Assembly: GCA_003116975.1 (NCBI GenBank)
Contig: BGKB01000104.1
Span: forward strand, 124,001 to 188,000
Length of the DNA: 64,000 bases
Direction of reading: 5' to 3'
Origin: Aurantiochytrium sp. KH105
Lineage: Eukaryota; Sar; Bigyra; Thraustochytrida; Thraustochytriidae
The notes under the pieces were generated by a model, which was given only the letters and a program-made list of their open reading frames with translations, had not been told where the DNA came from and ran no database searches. The translations under genes were made by a program, and so were the position numbers. Positions 37,950 through 45,915 of this stretch are shown piece by piece (positions within the stretch are counted from its first letter, which is position 1; each line of letters starts with the position of its first letter).

Positions 37950-39227
37950 ATGGCTCACCGTGTGCGCAGGCTGGCGGACCAGCTGAGGCCGCAAGCTTGT
38001 ATTGGCGAAATGGAGAACCGTCAGGTGGAAAATGAGACCAAGGTGACCTACGTACGCAAGCCCATTAAGATCGTCTTTGAAGACAAGACAGCGGCCGACG
38101 AGCGGTATGGAGGCAACGGTGACGTCGCGATTCTCGAAGGCGAGCTCCTCGAGCCCCAGAATGTTGCGAGCAAGTCCGTCTTTATCTTTATGCATCCCAG
38201 TGGAATTCAAAACCTGCTGCCTATGCCCGTTGCCATGGCCCGTGCCGGTCTGCATGTTATCACCTGCTGCAGTCGGTACCCGAACAACGACTCCTGTCTT
38301 ATCATGGAAAAGGTCGCCATCGACCTCGGTGCTTGCGTGAAGCACGCAAAGGAAAAACTCGGGTACGACAAGGTCGTTCTTTGTGGCTGGAGCGGCGGTG
38401 GATCGCTCTCCTCCTTTTATCAGGCGCAAGCCGAGCGCCCTACGATCCAGAAAACCCCCGCAGGCGACTCTGTCGATCTCACCGCGGCAAACCTGCCTCC
38501 TGCGGATGGGCTGTGCATTCTCGCTGCACATACGAGCAGGGCCAAAATCTTTACAGAATGGATTGATCCCAGCGTTCTTGACGAGAGCGACCCGTCCAAG
38601 CGCGATCGGGACCTCGACGTCTTTGACCCGGCCAATCCCAATCAGCCGCCCTACTCTCCCGAGTACATTGCGCGCTTCCGACAAGCGCAAATCGAGCGCA
38701 ACCGCCGCATCACGCGCTGGGCCAAGCAGCAGCTCGCAAAACTTGACGAGACTGCGTCCCAAGCGCCTACGGACTGGCGACGCGCTCGTCGGGACCTCGC
38801 TTTTACAGTGCATTGCACACAGGCGGACCTTCGCCGACTCGACACGACCATCGAGCCGAATGGGCGCGAAGCGACGCCGCTTGATACACTTGCTGCCGAG
38901 AATCACTCGCCCGTTGGACTTGCGCGCTTTACTACATTGCGCAGCTGGCTTTCACAGTGGAGTTACGATGATTCCAAGGCAGACGGGCCTCAGAGTCTCA
39001 CCACTGTCGAGTGCCCCGTTCTCGTCATGGCCAACGAGGCCGATCATCTTGTGCCTGGCTCGCACCCCAAGGCCATGTACGATGCTGTTCGTCATAGCCG
39101 CAAGACTTTTCTTGAGATCGAGGGTGCCACGCATTACTATTTTGGACAAAAGCAACTTATGGCTTCTGCGATTCAACGCATCAAGACGTGGCTGCGCCAG
39201 CAGGATCTGCTCGAGTCTCAAATTTAA
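37950..39227 (+). CDS. Alpha/beta hydrolase-fold protein
   Basis: A 425-residue protein from ATG 37950 (MAHRVRRLADQL). An alpha/beta hydrolase core is recognised from the HPSG oxyanion-type segment (about 78), strand KVVLCGW and nucleophile elbow GWSGGGS with Ser148, and a late strand CPVLVMANEADHLVPG carrying the acidic residue (D near 367). A candidate catalytic His lies in IEGATHYYFGQ (about 395). The full triad is therefore plausible. A long helical insert (about 200-300) forms the cap. No signal peptide is seen. Substrate unknown; an esterase or peptidase-like activity is possible. Confidence 0.8.
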   Translation: MAHRVRRLADQLRPQACIGEMENRQVENETKVTYVRKPIKIVFEDKTAADERYGGNGDVAILEGELLEPQNVASKSVFIFMHPSGIQNLLPMPVAMARAGLHVITCCSRYPNNDSCLIMEKVAIDLGACVKHAKEKLGYDKVVLCGWSGGGSLSSFYQAQAERPTIQKTPAGDSVDLTAANLPPADGLCILAAHTSRAKIFTEWIDPSVLDESDPSKRDRDLDVFDPANPNQPPYSPEYIARFRQAQIERNRRITRWAKQQLAKLDETASQAPTDWRRARRDLAFTVHCTQADLRRLDTTIEPNGREATPLDTLAAENHSPVGLARFTTLRSWLSQWSYDDSKADGPQSLTTVECPVLVMANEADHLVPGSHPKAMYDAVRHSRKTFLEIEGATHYYFGQKQLMASAIQRIKTWLRQQDLLESQI

Positions 39228-39380
39228 TTTTTCTTTCTATTTTATTGTCTTTCCAATTGTGAGAACATGGCTTTGCATCTGCTGTCTGCTTGCATACTCG
39301 ATTAACGGCCGACAAGCAGCAGCAGAAAGAGGACTTTGAGCGACAGGGGAAACTTTCCAAAAATGAAATTTAGTCTTTGT

Positions 39381-42300
39381 CTACCTCAGATAATTAGCCA
39401 GCAGCTTACGCTTGTACTTCCAGGCCTCCGCCTTGGACGCGCCCAGCTGCACGTGCAGAGCTCGGACCTCCTCTTGCAAGGCTTCCGTCTCCATGTTTCG
39501 CATAAAATCGCCAAGTCGCGGCGCCCCTCGCGGTGCTGTGGTGGTCCGCTTGAGGAGGCACGTCCACGCCTTGGACTTTAGCAGCAAGTTACGACGTTGT
39601 GCAAGAGCGTCGAGCCGCTGGATTGCCACGCCTGCGCCAAGACGCCAGTCATCGCTCGGCTGATCCATTTGTTGCGTTTTCGAAGCGCTTCGACGCTCGC
39701 TTCTGCGATTCTCGGGCACAAAGGCCGCCATAAGTGCCCCATCAAATTCGCGTCCCAGCTTGTGCCACGCCACCTCGCGCTGCAAAAGGGCACGATGAAA
39801 GCTTCGGGGCTCAACCTTGCCATTCGTGTTCACCTCGAGACCGTCGCAAAGACGATCGATCTCCCCAAACATGCGCTGATGCTTGAGCCGTCGCCGCAGC
39901 TTGCGTCGCAGTTCACCCGGGTACAAAGGCTCTTTTTGGTAAAGTGCAGGCCGTACGGGGTCCACGCCGAGTCCCTGCGATGCACGAGTGCGCCACTTGC
40001 TAAATGCCAAGGCCATGGCTCGCGAAAGCACCTTGGCCCACACCAGCGCAATGCGTGCCCCCGCCGCAGTCTGGTCAATTGCCGCACCGTATACCTCTAC
40101 CAGCTCGTTGGCTCGGTCTCGCTCCAAGACTCGCGTCCACACCGCGAACGCGTTACCGAGGGCCATGAATCGCGACTTGGACCACACGCTGTTGAGGAAC
40201 GCCACAGCGCCCCTGCGCCGTGTCTGTGCCGCCCATGCCTGGTGGATCGCATCAGCGTCAGCGAGAGCCTCTTCGCTATGCTCGCGCTCGCGTTTTCGGC
40301 CCTCTTCCACTGCATCTTGCAAAGAGGATTCGTGTGCAGACTTGAGCTGGGCCAACGCGTCAACGTGGCTCTTGCTTTGGGCCCGCAGTCGTGCCTGCAG
40401 CTGCTCCTCCAACATGCGTCCTTGATTAACAAACTTTTCACGCTGCGCCTCGAGGTTCGCGCGATAGTGTTCCTTTGCAGAACATAACGCCTGCGCCAGT
40501 TCCAGGGCCTGGGATCGTTTCACCGTCGCCATCTCATCGCTGTGTTTCTGCTTCAGCGCTGCCAAGGCCTGGTCTCTGTCAAGACGGAGCTCCAAGGCTT
40601 CCTGGCTCGCCTTGGCACGACCCTGTTCGGCTTCGCGAAGCTGTCGCTGCAGTTCGTCGGCGTGCAACGAGAGCGTTGACACCTCTTCCTCGGACTCTGC
40701 GAGTCGATCCTGGGCAGTCTTGAACCGCATCAATGCATCTTGTACGTGGTCGTCACCACTATGAGACGCGGGAGAGTGCTGCGCCTGAGCCTGTGCGCGC
40801 ATGCGCGATAGCTCATTTTCAAGACGCTTACATCGCTGGGTCATCCGCGAAATTGTCACCTTGGCATCAAGGAGTTCACTCTTGGCATAGTCGAGCCCGA
40901 GACCGGCCTCTTCGCCCGCTCCCTTGGTCTCTCCATCCTCCTTTAGCCTCACGGCTGCTTGATCCGTATGGTCTTGGCTGTTGCGTTGGTCTTGCAACAC
41001 TTTTTGGAACTGCTGGCGCTGTGTGTGCAGCTCGCGGGTCAGCGCCGCGCGCTCGATCCGCTCCCGTTCTAGCTGCTCTGTTAGATTTTCGCGAAGCTCG
41101 GCCAGCTCGTCCATTGCTTCGTCGCGCTCACGCTGCACTTGCTTGATGCGTGCTCGATAGCGCTCATTTTCTGCGAGCGCCATTGCCAACGCATCGCCAC
41201 TACCGTCATCGTCTGGATGGTACTCATCCTCATTCACCTCTGCGCGTTGACGTTGTCGCTGTCGCGGCTGTGGTCGTCCCCGGCTCGGACGTCGCTGGAG
41301 TAATTCCGTTTGCGTTTGCGTTTCTTCGTCTTCTTCCTCGTCTTCATTTTCTTCATGCGCATGACTCGTATCCTCCAAATGGTCGTCCTCTTCGGGGGGC
41401 GTGCACACTTCTTCAACAGGAATGTTTTTCTCGCTCGATGTGACCACCCTCAGGACTACGGGTGGCGATGCCGGTTGCGCGCCGGGGCCGGTCTCATCCT
41501 TTTTGACCAGACGAATACTTGGAAGAGCGGCCTTTGGAGTCCGAGCTCCTTCGTGTCGCGAGGAGCCAAAGTGTGCTTCTGCGGCGCGCTTCATGTCAAG
41601 AGCGGTCTCCATCTCCTGCGCGCGCTTTGCGCGGAACTGCTGCGCCTGCAAGCTGCCGTACTCGGCAAGAGAGAGCGATCCTGGCGTCGGGCTCGTCGTT
41701 TCTACCATGGGTTCAAAGTGAAAGTGTCGCCCAGATTTACACGACTTGCACGATCCAGGTGTCTTGGGTCTATCCTGGGAAGTTGTCGTTGCTGCCGGTG
41801 ATTGCGTTGTCAAATCGCGCACCTTGATAGGAAGACCTCGCACGGCGCGCTCGAGAAAGAGAGCGTAGTCTTTGACCTTTATTTTCAGCGCGCGCGCGCG
41901 TTTATGACATGCCGCAAGTGTGGGAAGAGCCTCCTGGTCCGCATTGTTTAGGCCTGCCTCTTCGTAGCGCTCCTTTGTCACGTCCTCGAGGACGAGGTGA
42001 TAGAGTGCTGTGAAGAGTTTGACGCGATCCTCGTCCGCTTCGAGCGTGATGCGGACCCACTCGCGATTCATGCCGCGCGAAAGTAAATGCCCAAGGGTTG
42101 TGGCTGCGTCGCGGAATTTCCATGGCAGCTGCACAGCGACGGGCCGGACCCAGCAAGAGTGTCCAGACTCGCGGTGCAAGAAGTATGTGCGCCCATAGCT
42201 GTCTTTGGTCTCTGCCCATCCTGAGGGGAGCTGCGCTTCCCCTGGTACTCGTGAATGCGGCGATTGCGCCGCCATGGCGCGTTCGAATTGGCGTGACTTT

Positions 42301-42416
42301 TCCTGCTGATGGTCCAGCAGCCGCTCTCGCGTCGTCACCCCTGCCGTCGATCGTCGCGGACTCCTCAATCGCGTCATGGGTTTGGCGTTCTTGCCGCCCT
42401 CGGACGCCAGAGGCAT
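39381..42416 (-). CDS. WW-domain coiled-coil protein (centrosomal/ciliary-like)
   Basis: A 1011-residue protein from ATG 42416. A WW domain sits at about 62-92 (LPSGWAETKDSYGRTYFLH, then CWVRP). About 100-200 is helical. An acidic, Gln/Arg-rich middle precedes a long coiled coil (about 415-690). C-terminal segments have W-centred repeats (FAVWTRVLERD, AFSKWRTRAS) reminiscent of Sfi1-type centrin-binding motifs, and an EF-hand-like stretch (EVNTNGKVEPRSF). N-terminal WW plus long coiled coil recalls CEP164, a distal-appendage protein, so a basal-body or centrosome role is plausible but unproven. It converges with the hydrolase over 153 bases. Confidence 0.75.
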   Translation of the reverse strand: MPLASEGGKNAKPMTRLRSPRRSTAGVTTRERLLDHQQEKSRQFERAMAAQSPHSRVPGEAQLPSGWAETKDSYGRTYFLHRESGHSCWVRPVAVQLPWKFRDAATTLGHLLSRGMNREWVRITLEADEDRVKLFTALYHLVLEDVTKERYEEAGLNNADQEALPTLAACHKRARALKIKVKDYALFLERAVRGLPIKVRDLTTQSPAATTTSQDRPKTPGSCKSCKSGRHFHFEPMVETTSPTPGSLSLAEYGSLQAQQFRAKRAQEMETALDMKRAAEAHFGSSRHEGARTPKAALPSIRLVKKDETGPGAQPASPPVVLRVVTSSEKNIPVEEVCTPPEEDDHLEDTSHAHEENEDEEEDEETQTQTELLQRRPSRGRPQPRQRQRQRAEVNEDEYHPDDDGSGDALAMALAENERYRARIKQVQRERDEAMDELAELRENLTEQLERERIERAALTRELHTQRQQFQKVLQDQRNSQDHTDQAAVRLKEDGETKGAGEEAGLGLDYAKSELLDAKVTISRMTQRCKRLENELSRMRAQAQAQHSPASHSGDDHVQDALMRFKTAQDRLAESEEEVSTLSLHADELQRQLREAEQGRAKASQEALELRLDRDQALAALKQKHSDEMATVKRSQALELAQALCSAKEHYRANLEAQREKFVNQGRMLEEQLQARLRAQSKSHVDALAQLKSAHESSLQDAVEEGRKREREHSEEALADADAIHQAWAAQTRRRGAVAFLNSVWSKSRFMALGNAFAVWTRVLERDRANELVEVYGAAIDQTAAGARIALVWAKVLSRAMALAFSKWRTRASQGLGVDPVRPALYQKEPLYPGELRRKLRRRLKHQRMFGEIDRLCDGLEVNTNGKVEPRSFHRALLQREVAWHKLGREFDGALMAAFVPENRRSERRSASKTQQMDQPSDDWRLGAGVAIQRLDALAQRRNLLLKSKAWTCLLKRTTTAPRGAPRLGDFMRNMETEALQEEVRALHVQLGASKAEAWKYKRKLLANYLR

Positions 42417-42585
42417 CGTCGTGAGCGCGTGCGCACGCGTGCAAGGCGTGCGTACTTGCGTATGCTAAGCACCTGCCCACGGGGCGACGTGCTCGGTTCG
42501 GTTCTACCTAGCTGGCAGAAACGTGCGAGCAAAGGCGCGGTCGAGCGAAGGCAAGTCTTCCAGCGAAAGAGAGAGAGGCCACGCA

Positions 42586-42612
42586 CCACACCGCACCGCA
42601 CCGCACCGCGCC
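42586..42612. repeat. (ACCGC)n pentanucleotide repeat
   Basis: About five CCGCA units in the 5' flank of the WW/coiled-coil gene, followed by CGCG/CACG alternation. Confidence 0.75.
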
Positions 42613-43628
42613 GCACGCGCGCGCGCACGCACAGGCGCACACGCACAGGCGCGCGCTCTCCCCTCGCCGGCCAGCAGCCTGCTGCCGTTCTGCCTCTCCT
42701 CTGCGTGCGTGTCTATGCCTGCCTGCATGGACTCTTTCCTCCTGTGCGCCGCCGCGTCTCCCCCGCTCACGCGCAGGTAGCCGTTGAAGCAAAATGGGTT
42801 GCGCACTCCAAAAATGGGTTGCGGCGCCGAGAATGAGGCGACCGCCCGCTCGCTCGGCTTGGCTTGGCTTGGCATGGCTTGGCGCCGCGCGAGTCCCTCG
42901 GGCCGCGGGGGCGCGCAGGGAAAGGAAAGGGGAAGCGACGGGACGCCCGCTCTGGCGCGGCGCGCGCGCGAGCGCTCGAGCGAGCGAGCTAGTGCAAGCG
43001 CGTGCGTGCGAGGGAGGAGCAAGCGCGTGCGGGGCCAGATCCGGAGGATCGGACGTGGCGAGGATGTGAATTCTCCTCGCCGGCGGCGGCTTTTGTGTAG
43101 GCCTAGGCGCAGCTTACTTACAGTGAGTGTACTGCCATGGACAGCTATAACACAAGGGAGGACACGAGGACGCACAAGGACAGCTTGCCCTGCAAGAGGG
43201 CAAAAGAGGACGCGGGAAACGGAGAATCCCGAGCGCGAGGACGCCGAGGCAGCGCGAGAAAGGCACGCGAAGAGCTCGAAGACGGCTGCTGCACGGCGCG
43301 AAGGTTTTCTTTAAACGGGGAGGCGAGGAAGCGCAGGGGGGAGAAGCGACATTGGCACGATCACGAGAGACCTCGGTGAGACCTGCCGACGATCGATCTG
43401 CCCCTGTGAAGATCTGCCAGCCAGGTGAACGATGGGATGATCTTGACGAGGATGATACTATAGATAATCAGTAAGGCGGGATGAGGAGAGAATGGATCCG
43501 CACAAACCTGGCCCAGCGAGAGGGAGACAAACCCGCTTCGACGCGAGCCTCGCGAGCGCGTACGAGGAGCAGGAGAGGGAGCGGGAGAAGGACCTGGCCG
43601 GCCGGCCGGGGCGGGAGGGCAGAAGGGA

Positions 43629-43657
43629 GCAGGCAGGCAGGCAGGCAGGCAGGCAGG
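43629..43657. repeat. (AGGC)n tetranucleotide repeat next to the MCCC2 start
   Basis: About seven AGGC units end roughly 12 bases before the MCCC2 ATG, so they probably lie in its 5' UTR. Confidence 0.85.
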
Positions 43658-43669
43658 CGGCGCGGCGCG

Positions 43670-45401
43670 ATGGCGCTCATGGGCACGGCGAGGCGGGCGG
43701 GAGCCGCGACGGCGCGCTGGGCCGCGCGCACGACGGCCCGGCGCGGGGCAGCCACGACGGCAGCAGGGCAATGGGAGAAGGCGGGCATGGTCCTGGACGG
43801 CGACGTGCAGCCCGGGTCCGAGGGCTTCGCGGCCAACCGCAAGGCCATGCGCGGCGAGGTGGAAAAGCTGCGCGAACTGCTCAAGACCGCGCGAGAGGGC
43901 GGCGGACCCAAGGCGAGGAAAAAGCACATGGACAGAGGCAAGCTCCCCGTGCGGGAGCGCATCGACAAACTTGTAGACGCCGGGTCGCCCTTTCTCGAAC
44001 TCTCCGCCCTCGCCGGACACGAGCTCTACGACGGAATCGACGTGCCTGCGGGAAGCATCGTGACGGGCATCGGCCAGGTGCGGGGCGTGCCCTGCATGAT
44101 CGTCGCGAACGACGCCACCGTCAAGGGCGGGACCTACTTTTCCCATCACCGTGAAGAAGCACCTGCGCGCGCAAGAGATCGCCATGGAAAATAAGCTCCC
44201 GTGCATCTACCTTGTCGACAGCGGCGGTGCCTATTTGCCCATGCAGAGCGAGGTCTTCCCAGACGCAGACCACTTTGGCCGCATCTTTTACAATCAAGCG
44301 CGCATGTCGTCCATGGGCATTCCGCAAATCGCCTCCGTCATGGGATCTTGCACGGCCGGCGGTGCTTACGTCCCCGCCATGTGCGATGAGAGCATTATTG
44401 TGCGTGGCACGGGCACCATCTTTCTGGGCGGCCCGCCCCTTGTGCGCGCTGCCACAGGTGAGATCATTGACGCAGAGTCCCTTGGTGGCGCCGACTTGCA
44501 CTCGCGTGAATCTGGCGTCACGGACCATCTCGCGGAGAACGATCACCACGCGATTGAAATTGCTCGCGACATTGTCGGCAACCTGAATCTTGAGGGCCGC
44601 CTCTACAAGCCGGCTGTCGCCCCGGAAGAGCCTGTTTTCGACGTCAACGAGATGGACGGCATTTTGCCTGCGGACGCCCGCCAGAGCTTTGATATTCGCA
44701 AGGTTATCGCTCGCGTCGTTGATGGCTCGCGCTTTTCCGAGTTCAAGGCCAACTACGGCACCACCCTTGTCTGCGGCTTTGCCAAGATCCAGGGCCAGAA
44801 TGTGGGCATTATTGCCAACAACGGCATTCTCTTTTCCGAATCTGCTCTCAAGGGCGCGCACTTTATCGAACTCTGCTGCCAGCGCCGCACGCCCCTCATC
44901 TTTTTGCAAAACATTACTGGCTTCATGGTTGGCAGCAAGTACGAAGCTGAAGGCATTGCCAAGAATGGCGCCAAGCTCGTGACGGCGGTCTCCTGTGCTA
45001 ACGTCCCCAAAATCACTTGCATCATTGGTAACTCCTACGGTGCCGGAAACTACGGCATGTGCGGCCGCGCCTACGGCCCGCGCATGGTCTTCATGTGGCC
45101 TAACGCAAAGATTGCCGTCATGGGTGGCGAGCAGGCAGGAACTGTTTTGGCTCAGGTCGCTCGCGACAACTACGAAAAGGCTGGCAAGGAGCTTGCACCC
45201 GAGGAGGAAGCTCGCATCAAGGATCCCATCCTTCAGCAATTTGAGCGCGAGTCTCACTCCACGTACTCGTCTGCCCGTCTCTGGGACGACGGCGTCATCG
45301 AGCCTGCACAGACCCGCAATGTCCTTTCGTATGCACTTCACGCTGTCACCGCGTACGAGGAACCTCAGGCGAACACCAAGTTTGGCGTTTTCCGAATGTG
45401 A
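43670..45401 (+). CDS. MCCC2: Methylcrotonoyl-CoA carboxylase beta subunit, with a 1-nt frameshift
   Basis: Carboxyltransferase subunit of mitochondrial 3-methylcrotonyl-CoA carboxylase, a leucine-degradation enzyme. The start at 43670 gives an Arg/Ala-rich mitochondrial targeting sequence. The first frame covers up to about 44140 (ends reading ATVKGGTYF). The rest, from [11 protein letters not shown] through [27 protein letters not shown] and the terminal FGVFRM, is in another frame. The whole aligns closely with animal MCCC2 at about 576 residues, so the extra base is in the T run at 44138-44141 (four T where three keep the frame). No stop splits the two halves before the shift. It may be a sequencing or assembly error, or a true mutation. 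The pattern fits MCC rather than propionyl-CoA carboxylase. Confidence 0.93.
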
Positions 45402-45915
45402 AGACCTTTTTTTCACTCTTTGACACATTCGCAATGCTTTCGAAAGCAAGTAATTTTTTTCTTATTCATACGTGTGCATGTGCAATGTGCATTCGTGTCA
45501 AAAGACAAGTTGGGTAGATTTGTGTTGTACGAATTTGACAACACATGTTCTGTCTATCTGCCTGTCTATCGAGGATCATTGCCCGAGAAGTCGTAGCTTG
45601 AGGTCCGGCTGCAGTGAAGAATTTCTTCAAATATTCGCTGCAAGGCAAACGAAGGAGCTCGACAATCAGTCAAAGTGGAAAAGATGGTCTGTGTGACGGC
45701 CCTGATTTTTTCATTTGATGCTCGGTTTTCCCCTCCGCGAATGCAGACACTTTCTGGAAATGGAGGAATGAACCTTTTTATTGTTTCCTGTCAAAAGTAA
45801 TTTGCATGTCAACAGCCTTCGTTCAACAAAAAAAGAAAGGCTGACGTGTTGGCCGTCTACCAAAGGTTCCAGGACACAAGCGTGGTCAGAGACGCAGACA
45901 ATGCGGTTAAGTGAC
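45402..45915. other. Convergent intergenic gap
   Basis: A 3' flank region between MCCC2 and the M14/GGCT gene. Mixed composition, no gene or RNA recognised. Confidence 0.45.

Larger units (their letters stand above)
42417..43669. promoter_or_regulatory. Divergent 5' region between WW/coiled-coil gene and MCCC2
   Basis: GC-rich, with (ACCGC)n at 42586-42612, alternating CG/CA runs at 42614-42654, a duplicated AATGGGTTGCG at about 42791 and 42823, and (AGGC)n at 43629-43657 just before the MCCC2 ATG. ORFs here are Arg/Ala-rich shadows. Confidence 0.45.

Noticed and set aside
37469-37951. Minus-strand ORF with Leu-Pro-Arg-Phe repeats
   Set aside because: Translation of the 8-bp minisatellite and degenerate repeats only.
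42784-43379. Small plus-strand ORFs upstream of MCCC2
   Set aside because: Arg/Ala/Glu-rich, overlapping in all frames, no motif; consistent with GC-rich promoter sequence.
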